From Tetracladium setigerum (taxonomy: Eukaryota > Ascomycota > Leotiomycetes > Helotiales), in assembly GCA_031472005.1 (NCBI GenBank), contig PZJY01000009.1, positions 868,001 to 932,000 on the forward strand: 64,000 bases of DNA, given 5' to 3'. Of this stretch, positions 46,756-58,693 are shown one piece after another. The notes below the pieces were generated by a model that was given only the letters and a program-made list of their open reading frames with translations, made no database searches and was not told the origin of the DNA. How positions within the stretch are numbered: the first letter of the stretch is position 1; each line of letters starts with the position of its first letter. The position numbers were made by a program, and so were the translations under genes.

Positions 46756-48060
46756 TGTGAGCGCTTTTTTTCTTTTTCTTTGATGGATTGTCTTTGAGGG
46801 CGTATGCTACCGTAAGGTGATTGACATTGGGAGGTTTGGAGAGCACGAGATTGTCGTGTTTGGGAGAGAGGTGCAATTGAAGGATTTTGGGATTGGAAAT
46901 GGCGGGGTGCTTTTTGGTCGGTTGGAGTCAGAAAATATTTTGGCGGAGACAAGGCCCTGGAGAAGTCTTGGCAAGGCTACCAGGCTACTGCTCTCCTCTT
47001 CTTTCCTTCTCGCCTTCTCGCCTTCTAGCTCTTTTTCTTCTTCGCTACTCCAGAAAAATCACCATCACCAAGATCTATTAAATCGTCACTATTGGCTCGT
47101 CACACTTCACATTATTCACATGTTATAATCTTATTTTCGTCCTACTGTTGTTGGGGATGCCTGAGACGACTTGGTTCGGGGAGCATGGAACAGCTTTACC
47201 TACTTCAAATCCAACACCACGGAACCTCGAGGATGCTCATCCTTCCATCATGATCGACATAGCTTCATTGGACCAATGCACCTCTATTTACCGCGCTGTC
47301 AGCCTCAACGTTTCCAAAAACACTTGCTTGCTACAAATTCCCATCCCCACCGACGCGGCTATACCTCACGGTACGCACCGTCCATCCAGCCATCAAATCA
47401 AAGGCCTGAGAGACAACGAAATAAGCTCATGATGATCTGAAGTTCGGTTGGTCGTTCGTTTGGTCCTCGTTTTCTGAGACGCCGTGTCGGAGAGCTTCAT
47501 TGGGTGTTGAGCAGTCTCAGCAAATCCCCGGGCCTAGGTCGGCTGTCAAGCGCCCGCCATCAAGAGACCAGATGCAGTGGATCAGGTCCTATTGGACGCT
47601 TCAGCGCGTGTCTTTACAGCCCATTGTATCAACAATTTATAGACTCATCGTTGTGTCCTAGTAGGAAAAGATGGAAGATAGGGTCAAGATGCATATTTAA
47701 ATCCTGGAAGATCTCTGCTCTGTAGCCTTTTTTCCATCATCACAATTCATCTCATCATCGCTCATCCACAACGTTCTTCCTTCTCTCATCTCCTTTGTAC
47801 TTTCCTTCCTCTATTTGCTTTCGCTTTCTTCATTAAATTTTCTCGTCAGACACTATTCAGTCATTCTTTAGCTGCTAGCTCAGCTCACTTTCGTTCGATT
47901 GATTCGACAAATCTTGCAACTTTCGTAATTCTTACCAACTTCCCGTTCTTTCAACACTCTCTCGCTATCCAGCCGAAATCTACGAACAACCCAGTCTTTT
48001 CATATTCAGCTGTTCAGCTTTTTACCAAATACTACACTCAATCCAACTTCAACCTTCATC
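46756..48060. other. Divergent intergenic region between RPC34 and the MARVEL gene
   Basis: 1.3 kb with no supportable gene. The 300 bp before 48061 is markedly pyrimidine-rich, like a strong fungal leader. Confidence 0.5.
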
Positions 48061-48687
48061 ATGTCTACACAAAACTTCGGAGCCCTCGGCATGACCTTCA
48101 CGGTTATGCGAGGAATGCAGGCTGTCTGTCTCATCGCTATCATTGGCATGACATCAAACTTTATCCAAGAGATGGTAGCAGCAGCCCAGTCTCCTCACTC
48201 CGTTCTCGTTGGTACTCTCAGCGTTGTAAGTATCCTTCCCTCATCTCCAGCAATGCACACCACTAACAATTCCAAACAGACATGCATCTCAGTCCTCTAC
48301 GTCGCAATCTCATACATCCTCTATTTCGACAGCATTCTCCCTCTCCTCATCGCTGCTGGTCTTGACTCCGCCCTTCTCATTGCCGTCATCGTCGTCGCAG
48401 TCACAACCGGCAAACCGCTCTCATACCTCAACTGTGCCGCTCTCTCCTCTACAGGCGGCGCTACAGCTTCGTTCATCTCTTCCATGGGAGCTAACATGAA
48501 GAAGGATAATTACTGGGTCTGGACTGCTGCCAGTAAGGCAACTTGCTATGAGATGAAGGCTATCTGGGGTTTGAGCATCGCTCTTTGTGTTTTGTTTGCC
48601 TTTAGTGCTATTTGCGCAGGTTGCATGTGGAAGAGGCAGAAGGATTCGGGTGTCAAAGGACAGGAGATTAAGGATATTGAGGGGTAA
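48061..48687 (+). CDS. MARVEL-domain four-span membrane protein
   Basis: 190-residue membrane protein with four hydrophobic segments: about residues 16-30 (VMRGMQAVCLIAIIGM), 52-72 (LYVAISYILYFDSILPLLIA), 75-95 (LDSALLIAVIVVAVTT) and 145-170 (IWGLSIALCVLFAFSAICAG). It ends with a short basic/acidic cytosolic tail. The pattern fits fungal MARVEL proteins of plasma-membrane or eisosome/vesicle type; function unknown. Exons are 48061-48225 and 48280-48687. The 54-nt intron is a multiple of three and free of stops, so retention would add 18 residues after the first membrane segment. A GAAGAAGAT repeat follows the stop. Confidence 0.78.
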   Translation: MSTQNFGALGMTFTVMRGMQAVCLIAIIGMTSNFIQEMVAAAQSPHSVLVGTLSVVSILPSSPAMHTTNNSKQTCISVLYVAISYILYFDSILPLLIAAGLDSALLIAVIVVAVTTGKPLSYLNCAALSSTGGATASFISSMGANMKKDNYWVWTAASKATCYEMKAIWGLSIALCVLFAFSAICAGCMWKRQKDSGVKGQEIKDIEG

Positions 48688-49360
48688 ATCACTCTTTTTA
48701 CCGTCTTGTTAGGAGAAGAAGAAGAAGATGAAGAAGAAGATGAAGAAGAAGATGAAAACAGGGATGGAGCGGGGAAACACAAAAGCCCTTTCACGGCATG
48801 ACAATTAGTCACTCGTTTATTGTTTGGTTTTGAATTGGGATCGTTCTGGGTAATAATCTGCTTTTTAGAAGGGGTGTTTGGGACGGGCGGGAAAGAAACT
48901 CATTAAAAATTTCTGTTTAATGAATAAAAAATCTGCTCATTGTTTTCAAACGTTGTCTCTCTCATGCTAGAAATGTAATAACAAGGGTGGTCGATCACAC
49001 CTATCACAACGGTAGTTGAAGCAAAGTATAATCTCTCGATCCTGTTATCTTGCCTGTGAATATGGAGAAATAGGTACGTAACATTTGATCGAGAGCTTGA
49101 GAGTTCAGACTCTTAGCGAGACCAGATGTGAAAATCTTTCTTAGTGAATATTCAGAACCTGTCGCACCTGTGAAGAAGTTTTCGGGAGTCGAGCGTATTT
49201 CCATCGTAATGCAGTTATTTGATGACTACGCTAAAAGCAAAAAATAAAATCCTTATAGTACACCAGCTTCATTGTGAGAGAAAAGGGACTTTGGTATATC
49301 ATTCCATTACGCTTTTTCCATCACTCACCTCCCTTCCATTCCATCATTCTACGCCATCAT
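48688..49360. other. Intergenic region between convergent MARVEL and STI1 genes
   Basis: Holds the GAAGAAGAT repeat; nothing else is recognised. Confidence 0.5.
48715..48754. repeat. GAAGAAGAT trinucleotide/9-mer tandem repeat
   Basis: About four GAAGAAGAT-like units lie in the 3' UTR region of the MARVEL gene. Confidence 0.85.
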
Positions 49361-51366
49361 TTATCTTCCAACGCGAATAACACCAGCAGCAATGAGTTTC
49401 TGTTGTAAAATCAGTCAGTATATGAGGTCTCCATGCACAAAATCAGGAAGAACTTACTTGGATCTTGGCTTTGATACCAGGGTTTCTCATGTGTTCTTGG
49501 AGAGCGGCTGGATCACCTTGAGCTTGTTGGAGGATGCTCTGCATGACAGGATCTTGCATAATGCTTTGGATCTGTAGATAGTTAGCAAGTTACCCAGGAC
49601 TTATGTGTGGGAGAAAGTTTTACCTCGGGTCCTTTGCAATTCTCTCCTTGGTCTGCTCTTCCGTCTCGTTCTCTCTCGACGAATACATTGTTTGCAAAGC
49701 CTTCTGCTGTTGTTCATCAATCTCCCGTGCGTTCGCCTTGGTGACATCGGCCTCTGAAGCCTCCTGGCAAGCATCCAAACACTTGGAGTAATCCCTCATG
49801 CCGAAATACGCCTGTGCCTTTCGGATATAAGCCCTCACGAAAGCGGGATCCTTCTTAATGGCAGTGTTGCAATCGTCAATCGCACTTGGGAATTCCAAAA
49901 GCTTGATGAACGCAGCAGCTCTGTTACTGTAGCCTCTTGGGTCTTCAGGAGCTCGCTTGGTCATCTCTGTATACTCATGGACAGCGGCTGGCCAGTCAGC
50001 TGCCTTGAACTTTTCATTTCCAAGTACTCGTGCAGCTTCTGCCTTTTCAGGATCAACGTATGCTTGCTTTGCTGAATCAATCTTAAACTTCTCGGCTGCG
50101 CGTAGCTTATTGACAATCTCAGGTGTTCGGTGCTCAGTAAGCGCCTTTTTGTAGTTTTCAATGGCAGCATCAAGATCTCCCTTCTTCTCGTAAGATGAAC
50201 CGACTCGTGCATACGCCTTGGCGATCATCTTGAAATCAGCATAGATCTCTCTGCCCTTCTCGATAGCCTCTTCGCAGGACTTGATGGCGTTATCATATTC
50301 ACCCTTCTCGAAATAAGCTGCACCACGGTTGTTGAGGTAGGTGATATCCTGGAACAGTTCCCAAGCCTTGGTATAATGAGCAATAGCTTCATCAAAGTTC
50401 CGCTTCTTGTACTGCTCCGTACCAAGCTTCTTCTCAGCTTCAGCCTCAGCCTTTGCCTTGGCCTTCTCCTTAGCCTCCTCGTTCTCTGGTTCGGGCTCTG
50501 GCTCTTCCTTTGGTTGTGGTGCGGCAGCTGGAGTTGGTCTGGCATCTGTCATTGGAACATCCTCTTCCGCCTCACCTGACCCAGAAGCTGGGGGAGGCAT
50601 ATCACCCGTCATGCTCAAATCCACACCCATCAGAACGCCCAATACTGTGATCATTCGAGGATCGCTGAACATTTCTTGGGTAGCATTTGGGTTGCTCTTG
50701 ATTTGCTGCAACTTCATCATGAAGCTAGGGTCGGCCAAGTACTTGCTTGTCTTTGGATTGGCGGAGAGCTTTTGAAGGAGCTGAGGATCGTTGAACATGT
50801 TTCCAAGTCCACCAGTTGGGTCGCCCGTGATACCATCTAAGCCTGATTAGCCAAATTCAAGGTCTCTTCCTAGAACCACACTCACCCTCTTTTGCCTCGG
50901 CATCGATAGCACGCTTGACAGAGGCGTGACCTGCCTTATTTTGCGCATTGTTTGGGTCCAACTTCAGCCCCTCATCATATGCATCAAGGGCACCCACAAG
51001 ATCTCCCTGTCCGTGTAGCGCAGCACCCTTTCGACCCCATCCCTTTGCCCAATCCGGCTTGATCTCTGTAACTTTGGTAGCATCTGCCAATGCGCTGTCC
51101 CACTCCTTCTTCGAGGCATAGGCCGCGGATCGGTTGGAGTAGAGAATATGGTTTGCGGGTTCGATTGCAATGGCCTCAGTGAATTTCGCACTATGATTCA
51201 GTCAGCAACCTCCCTCGCCAGAACTTTGGTCAAGAAAACGATGCTGTAATATGCCCTTTGTAGCACTCCAGCACGATCAACAAGACGAGATTTGCACTCA
51301 CACAGCCTCGTCGAAATTCTTCTCCGCAATGGCCTTGTTACCAAGAGCTTTGAGTTGGTCCGCCAT
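49361..51366 (-). CDS. STI1: STI1/Hop Hsp70-Hsp90 co-chaperone, one frame break
   Basis: Sti1/Hop bridges Hsp70 and Hsp90 during client transfer in the cytosol. Domain order is TPR1 (MADQLKALGNKAIAEKNFDE, VTEIKPDWAKGWGRKGAALH), DP1 (LGNMFNDPQLLQKLSANPKT), TPR2A (ITYLNNRGAAYFEKGEYDNA), TPR2B (DPRGYSNRAAAFIKLLEFP), then DP2 (IQSIMQDPVMQSILQQAQGD, AGVIRVGR). Introns are 51191-51301, 50843-50885 (43 nt), 49572-49623 and 49400-49457. One C is apparently missing in the DPE codons near 49626 before DP2. With it restored the length is 580 residues, normal for Sti1. A near-perfect heat-shock element lies 162 bp upstream. Confidence 0.93.
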
Positions 51367-51527
51367 GTTGATGTGAGAGGATATAATAGAATCAAAGAAT
51401 TTGGTTTTAGATTATTCCAGTGTAAATAGGGGAGAATGGAAGAAATTTGGAGGAGAAGCGTAGAGGAGCTGTGTGGAGGAAGTTGAGTTTGTTTTGACTT
51501 CAACCAAATGCGGAGGGGACGATAACT

Positions 51528-51540
51528 TTCTAGAGCTTTC
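51528..51540. promoter_or_regulatory. Heat-shock element-like TTCTAGAGCTTTC
   Basis: Three alternating NGAAN-type units in correct 5-bp phase (TTC nn GAG nn TTC) with one mismatch, about 160 bp upstream of STI1, a classical Hsf1 target in fungi. Confidence 0.45.
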
Positions 51541-51587
51541 GACTGAGAGGCAGAAATGAAGCTCGGGCCAACCTCACCGCTTGTAGA

Positions 51588-51594
51588 TCACGTG
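51588..51594. promoter_or_regulatory. E-box-like TCACGTG upstream of STI1
   Basis: TCACGTG lies about 222 bp upstream of the STI1 start. Confidence 0.4.
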
Positions 51595-52375
51595 CATCTT
51601 CACATTCCACACACTGTCTTAACTTCGTACGGACCTGGAGATGCTGGGTTTTCTTCAAGTAGGTAGTGGTAATGAGAAAACAATTCTAATAGTTTTATTC
51701 AGACCTTGTAAGATTGAGACTGTCCTACGCAAATTGATGTTGAACTTTAGTACTGCCAAGATTTGTTTGTTTTGATTCGCTAAAGATGAACAACGACTTC
51801 TGGACAACAGACTTTTTAAAGATTTCTAGTCTTCTTTATCTTTGTTCCCATTGTGAGTGCATGCGTGCCATTCGGTCATGTTCCTCAAGGGCATGTGACT
51901 ACCTTTTGCGTCTACCTCTTCATACTTTCGTACCGTATGTGGTTGATGAGATATGTTGGGCTATCCTTGTGACTTCAACCAACGTCCCGCCGTATCTCGA
52001 CCACGCATGGAACGAGCAAACATTCTTAATTTTTTTTTTTTCAATTTCGATATGTACACATTCCATTTCCCATCTTTCACCATCGACTTATCCACTTACT
52101 CTCCCTGCCACCCCCGTCTCTCTCCTCTTTTCTAAATTAATCTAAAGTGTTTTTTCTATGTTTTTTCTGGCCCCATCGCTGACCGAACAAGAAAGGCCAA
52201 GAGAGACAAGGCCGACCTCAGTGACCCTGGAGGCCTAAAACAGGGATGTGATGTTGCTCTTATGCACGACTACCTCGCTCCTTCCTGCTCATCCACCAAT
52301 ACCAAAAAGACAAAAAAATTAACTCCAATCCATGCCATACCATGCCGAACTCGCATCATGGCTTTGTGTACCTAT
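51595..52375. other. Intergenic region, nothing recognised
   Basis: Distal STI1 upstream region and HMG-CoA reductase 3' region. No conserved frame is seen. Confidence 0.5.
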
Positions 52376-55300
52376 TTACCTGTTCGTATCCGACCTTCTC
52401 AACACCGCAGCAGGCGACATCGCCAGACCAGCTCGCTCTTGCATTGATGCTATAGCTGACGAGACTGGTATCTGAGCACCATTTGGTGCTGGAGTGTTGG
52501 TTCGTGTTGGGGTGCGCTTCTGTTATGTGCCATATGACTCTGGACGAGATGGCCAGCGGCAAGGCAGAGCAGAGAGACAGCTCGCCGGCAAGAACAGAGG
52601 CGGCAACGATACGGGCGAGTTTGCGAGCGTTGTCACCTGGATTGGTTGGGTGAGAACCTCGGACACCGAGGAGGTCAAGCATAGCACTTTGAGGTTCGAG
52701 AATGGTACCACCACCAAGAGTGCCGACTTCAATGGAAGGCATCGATACGCTGATTTGGAGGGATCCACGGAGACTGACAAAATATTAGCGCTGCACGATT
52801 TTGGGGGCAATTCAAACTTACTTCTTCATCATGGTGATACAGTTGCTGCTCTCAACGTTCTGCGCAGGATCTTGACCAGTAGCCAAGAAAATGGCAGTGA
52901 CAATATTAGCAGCATGTGCATTGAAACCACCAATGCTTCCAGCCATAGCACTACCAACAAGGTTCTTGGCGATGTTTAATTCCACCAAAGAGTCAACATC
53001 GCACTTGAGAACTTTTCGGACAACATCAGCGGGAATGATGGCTTCGGCAACCACACTCTTGCCTCGGCCATCGATCCAGTTAATTGCGGCAGGCTTCTTG
53101 TCTGTGCAGTAATTTCCAGAGACCGAGATGATTTCCATATCCTCGAAGCCACTTTCGTTTGCCATGACCTTCAGAGCATGTTCCACACCCTTAGAAATCA
53201 TGTTCATTCCCATAGCGTCGCCGGTAGTTGTCTTGAAACGAATGTAAAGATTAGTGCCAGCCAAAGCAGTCTTGATTGACTGAAGACGTGCGAATCTGCT
53301 CGTTGAGTTGAATGCCTTGGTCATAACCTTTTGTCCGACCTCCGAATCAAGCCAGACTTTAGCAGCTCCCGCTCGTTCAAGAGTTTCGAAAGTAACACAA
53401 GGACCACGAGTCATTCCATCACCAGTCAGTACGGTAATAGCACCGCCGCCGGAGTTGATAGCTTTGCAGCCACGGCTAGTACTTGCGACCAAGACACCTT
53501 CTGTGGTTGCCATTGGAATAAAGAAGCTCTGTCCATCAATGATAATAGGACCGGCAACACCGACTGGAAGAGGCATGTAACCGATGACATTCTCACAGCA
53601 TGCACCAAGAACCCGATCAAAGTCGTAATGCAAGTAGGGAAGTTTCGATTTCTCCAAGAGATTTGTTGTTTCTGCGGTGGCGGCTGTGCGTGAAATGATA
53701 GCTCTACGAATTTTGACGGCACGGGTTGTGTCCTTGAGAGTTCGTTCCAATGAGTAACCAGGAATTTTTCCTTGCATTGACAATTCGATCAATTCCTTGT
53801 CGGTAAGCTCAGGGGCTCTTTTCTCTTGAAGCATTTGGTCGAGCTGGGCAGCGGTGCGTCGGAGAGCAACCTTGTCGGTTTCTGGCATCATCAGAGCATC
53901 ATCCTCGTCATCGGTAGCAGCTGGTGTATCAAGGGGAGCTGGTTCTTGTGCATCTCCACCAAGGCCGATGAGATTCAATGGAGGTGCGGCTGGAGCGTTA
54001 TTGAAGTTCTCTGCTTGGTTGAGCTCGGTAGCGTTCACAATGTGATGACGGGGCATCTGGAGTGGTTCCTTGATACTCCATCTTGCAGCATTGAAAAGAT
54101 AACCGTTCAATACCACACTTAGAACAAGGGCGACGATGATCCATTTCGACAGGATGGGATCTTCGAGACTTTTCAAAAGGCTGTCAACAACTCGACCACT
54201 CACACCGTAATTACTGAACTCTGGTGAGCCAGATTGAACTGCAGTCCTTTCCTTTCGGGTCTTTGATGAGGCGTAATGGACGGACGGGTACTCGAGCTCG
54301 TATTTGATTGGTGTAAGAATGGTAACGACAGTGGATTTTCCAGAGGCTTTAGCAGTCTCGAAAATGGAATCAAGACCGCTTGAAGCAACCTTGAACGGAT
54401 CCATGGGTGGCGCAGTCATGATCGTAGACAAGCCATTGCTGGAAAGTCCAGTAGTGACACTCATGGGCTCTGCGTTGCTTCGTCCAGCTCTAAACGGAAT
54501 GGTACATAAGTTGAGCACATTGATGATAATAAATCCGGTTACCATCAGTACCTTGAATTTTGGAACGCTGGTATCCTTGACCTTGCGGCCAAAAACATTT
54601 GTTTCTCCATTTGGTGCTTCGGGCTTCGGCCACTCGTCACTTTGTGCGACATTCTCGGCCACGGTATGGTTAACTCCGTCGTCCTCCAACGCCTGACGGA
54701 GAGCAACGTGTCGCTTAATGCGGTTGATTTCCAACTTGATGCTTAGAATGGCAGTGTAGAAGGTAAAGAGTAGAATGCAATCGAAGAACAGAATCCAAGC
54801 GGCCAAGAAACAAAATTGTTGCAGACCACCTTGAACTCCAGAGAATGCACCAGCGACCAAGATACAAATCTCAATCGCATAGTCCCTGATGATCTCGAAA
54901 CCCTTCTCGCCAATAGCTACCTGGACAGCATACTGAATCGATGTAGGAGATACACCCAAGCTTGATTCTCGAGCTCCGGCTTTGGGGCTGTCTGGAGCTG
55001 GTCTTCGGGTCTCAAGAGATGCGTTTAGAACAGCCTTTGTTAGAACAATGGCTTTTTCGAATCCAATAGTCACAACCAGGAATGGTAGACCTTCGGAAAG
55101 GAGAACCATATTCATTGGTACTCCCATCTTGGTTGTTACGATGAGGCCGAAGAGGAACGCGAATACCGAAGAGAAAATGGTCGTTGTAAAGAGCCAGAAG
55201 TTGGAACCCATTCGTCTCATGGAAATGAATAGCGAGATGAATGTCAAGTGCATGGACATGTATCCCAACACCATGATAATGATATCGAGAGTTTCGGCAT

Positions 55301-56033
55301 TTTTGAGCAGATCCACGAATTCAGTCCAGGCGTTAGATGCCCAGCTTCGTAGTCCGTTATTCTTTCCCTCTGCTTTGGCGGCCTTCATAATCCAGAGCTT
55401 CTGCTCTTTGAGGAGCTCTCCATGGTCGCTATCGCTTCCAACAATTGGAGTCGAAGGAATGTTTGGAAGTTCCTGTGATTTTGCGAGGAATTCGGGTGCT
55501 TGCTTGAAGAGTACTGAGTATGCAAGAGCACTATCCTGGGAGATTGCCGAAAGAGGATTGGATGTCGAAGGAAGTGCAGTAACAGAGAGGTTTTGAGGCA
55601 CTGGAATGGATCCCGCTGCTGGTGCAGTTTGGGGCGAACTTGCTGCTAGCGAGTCCGGGAATACAAATGTGACCAGAGCGAGATGTTCCGCATCTTGTGG
55701 AATAGCAGTCTCACTATCTGCTGTCTGCCATTTCCAACCCGTCTCTTCGCCAACTCGTAACTGCCTGCTCCCTTCTGCCAACGAGGCCCAATCTGCCTTG
55801 CCTACTTTACTGTTTTTGACTACATCGAATAACGGACTATCCAATAGACCCATGTATGTCGTGCTCGCGAGGAAGGCAACAATTACGATCGTATGGATTG
55901 GGTGGAGCGTGGCAAGTCGAGAGAAGGTCTGGATATAAGGAGTCACCATTTTGTTCAGCCAAACTGGTGTAGCAGCTGCATTCGCAGGTCGTGGGCCACG
56001 GAACCTCGAGGGGAGGAGATAGGAGCCGAGCAT
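52376..56033 (-). CDS. HMG-CoA reductase with sterol-sensing domain
   Basis: Committed step of the ergosterol/isoprenoid pathway; ER membrane enzyme reducing HMG-CoA to mevalonate with NADPH. The N-terminal part spans the membrane (HTIVIVAFLASTTYMGLL) and holds the sterol-sensing domain (LGYMSMHLTFISLFISMRRM to about residue 440). The catalytic domain has YMPLPVGVAGP, TTEGVLVASTSRGCKAI, the active-site GDAMGMNMISKG and the cofactor motif GTLGGGT. The His near LAAGHLV is the catalytic histidine. Exon 1 is 52822-56033 and exon 2 is 52376-52773. Two one-base losses are inferred in exon 2, near 52549 (SALAAGHLV) and near 52517 (RSAPPTRTNTPAP). With both restored the product has 1,203 residues and ends MSPAAVLRRSDTNR. 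Without them the frame ends early, just before or within the tail. Confidence 0.93.
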
Positions 56034-57817
56034 GTTGAGTGAGGTTCGAGAAGCAAGATGATGATTTTATAAAGCCCAAGCCATGAATAGGCTATGAAAT
56101 TCGGGGGAACCTTTTGCACGCAGAAAAGTTAGCTATCACGCCTAACTGACAAAGTGTGCTGCCCGTGAGGAACGATTGGGCGACAAAAATCGCGGTGTGT
56201 GTAAGTTGTGGAAAGCGAGGAATCCGAGTTGCAATGGTGAAGCTCTTCGTCCATTGGTGTCACCAACTTTCCCCTGCCGCGCAATGCTCGATGGCTCATG
56301 TTGAAATCGAGTCTTCATGAAGCTGAGCTCCAAATTGCAGCCTGAAGAGAAATTTCGCATTCTGCGCATCTCTCGAGTTCTGTTCTGAAGATAGAGGGGG
56401 GAAAAGCAGTTCTTGACGTACCTCGCTCGTCTGGTTATGCGGTGAGGGAGGAAATTAAATTTTGGTATCGTTGATTGGGCGCGCTGTTGTGGGAGAGGCG
56501 AGGGCAAGGAAAAGGAATTCTCGAGGGTGAGGGTGAAGTTGAAGGAGATGTTGAATCCAACAGGGCGACACAATCGGGGTGAAGAAGAGGACGGTCCAGT
56601 CCGAGTCGAGTTCAATTGAATGGTGAAGAGAAGAGAAATCCAAAGGAGGTGGTGGATAGGGACCGCAGAACGGAGGCGAGAGGAGAGTAGAACTCGCTGT
56701 GGATGGATGGTGGAGCACAACAAATCTACTTGACGGTTGGGATCATCGTCCGACCCTTCTTTCACCCTTGCGCACAATCCGGTTTAGCGGCGGTGGGTGC
56801 GGTGCCAGGGATTCTTTCAGGGTAGCGCGATGCCGCCAGATAAAGGGGAACGACTGGAACAGGCAAGCTGGGACAATGGGTGAAATTGCTTGCTATTGTT
56901 CGGCTATGTTACTGTCGGGTAAGATATGTAAGATTACCTATATCTATCTTCACCTCTTTTGTTGTTCTTGTAGGAGGACAGTTGAGCACCTGATACCTCT
57001 CTGCTTTGAAGTAAGTAGTATTAAGTAATGGAATGGAGTGGTCTATGAAATAGTTGGTGTATTTGTTGAAGCTATTCTTTCTTTTTATGCGGACAGGGCT
57101 CCACACACAACCATGCTGCGTTTTTCTCGCTTCACTAACCCCTCGCCGCCACCATTTCGACAACAGACAGACGACCCGGCCGACAGAGCAGCGAGCAGAA
57201 GGTGCCTCACGCTCGAGGGGATAGTGAGTGGGGCCTCAATCTCCAGGTTTCGCAAGATAATGAAACGATGGAATCAGCTCTCCCATCGTGGCTGTGAAAG
57301 AAATTCATCACCAAATATATAAATGTACGCGTACTTTCACAACTGCCATGAAGATCATCATCATGTTGATGCTCCGAACTACCCGCCATGACAGCATCTA
57401 GTCTGGACAGTGTGCCACCGTTCCTGGATCCGAACCTAAACGGTTCAACCCGTTTCCCATCGTCAACAACACAACAACAGCCTCGTATCACTGGTATCAC
57501 TTCACAACACCCCCGGCTTCAAACCGCCAAAGCTATCACTGTTGTGCGATAAGTACCTTTGTACTGTACAGTACCACGAAACACGCCAACCCCTGCTTAT
57601 CAACCATACCGCAGTTACCTTCATACCAATGCCAGGTCTCCTCCAATTCCAGAGGATGTGGTGTGCTGTAGATAAATGCATGCATACCGTTTTTGCCGGG
57701 AACGAACAACAGCCACAAGAGACGGTGAATCATACCGAACGTCGACGAGAGGCACATCTGCATCAAGCAGGCACCTCAATACCGAAGTATGTCCACCTCT
57801 CTCAAATACCGCACCTT
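56034..57817. other. Intergenic region, no gene recognised
   Basis: 1.8 kb: the promoter of HMG-CoA reductase, then a stretch with GTAC palindromes (TGTACTGTACAGTAC near 57557). Frames up to 211 codons exist but lack domains. Confidence 0.5.
56135..56143. promoter_or_regulatory. SREBP/SrbA-like ATCACGCCT upstream of HMG-CoA reductase
   Basis: ATCACGCCT resembles the fungal SrbA consensus in its first eight bases and lies about 100 bp upstream of the start. The match is weak. Confidence 0.3.
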
Positions 57818-58577
57818 CTAGACCTCACCCACCCTTGCGACCTCGTCTCCCTCAAACCTCACAACCGTCACATTCTTGCTCTTCAACTCTCTCAAGACCT
57901 CCTCCCAGGTCGAGGGATCCACAGCCTTCGTCCCCTCCTCTACCACAAAGGTATTGAAGCCTTCGTCCGCAGCATCAATAGCTGTGCACTTGACACAATA
58001 GTCAAAGGCCAACCCTACCACATAGACATCCGTGACCCCCTTCTCCCTTAATACCGCTGATAGACCACTATCACTGACCCTTGGCTGGACCAAAGGATCA
58101 TAAAAGGCAGAGTACATCTCAACCTCCTTCCTCAACCCCTTCTCCACAATCCTATCAATCTTCGCAACATTGACCTCTGGAATGATTTCTGCGCCTTTGG
58201 TGTTCTGAATGCAGTGATCAGGCCATAACCTTGTCTCGTAGGTCTCAGCGGGGTTGGAGGGGTTGATGACAGTGACGAAATCCACGAAAGGTTGTTTCGG
58301 TGCATGGTTGGAAGCGAAAGAGATGTGATCGCTCGGGTGCCAGTCTTTCGTTGCGATTTTGATAACGAAGGGAAGATCAAGAAGTCTGTTGACATAGGGA
58401 ACGATGTCACGACCGCTGGCGACTGCAAGAGATCCGTTCTGTTTGCCGTTTGCGTCAGCTCTCCAGTATATTTTTATAGTTGTGGAACGAACCTTGAAAG
58501 GTGAAACTTACTGGAGGGCAGAAATCTTCTTGGAGGTCTACAATGATTAGCGCCGGCTTGAAATCCGGGGTGGCCAT
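57818..58577 (-). CDS. PNC1: Nicotinamidase (PNC1-type)
   Basis: Converts nicotinamide to nicotinic acid and ammonia in NAD+ salvage, relieving sirtuin inhibition. 228 residues in two exons (58512-58577, 57818-58438; intron 58439-58511). Isochorismatase fold motifs: ALIIVDLQEDFCPP with the catalytic Asp, KDWHPSDHISFASNH with the metal-binding Asp-x-His-His type ligands, the catalytic Lys in EKGLRKEVEMYSAF, and the nucleophile Cys in VGLAFDYCVKCTAIDA. The length and motif spacing fit the fungal enzymes. The start at 58577 directly precedes the first strand. No lesion. TCACGTG lies 110 bp upstream. Confidence 0.92.
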
Positions 58578-58686
58578 GGTTTCTAAACTGTAAAGTTAAG
58601 CAGAAACTGTTGGGTGAGGACGACGTTGTTGGGATGGAAAGATGGAGGGATATCGCTTGCCACAGATCTAGACAAGCAAAGCCTCG

Positions 58687-58693
58687 TCACGTG
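58687..58693. promoter_or_regulatory. E-box-like TCACGTG upstream of PNC1
   Basis: TCACGTG lies about 110 bp upstream of the PNC1 start. Confidence 0.4.

Noticed and set aside
54982..55938. Long plus-strand frames antisense to HMG-CoA reductase
   Set aside because: Shadows of the membrane and linker regions of a certain gene on the other strand.
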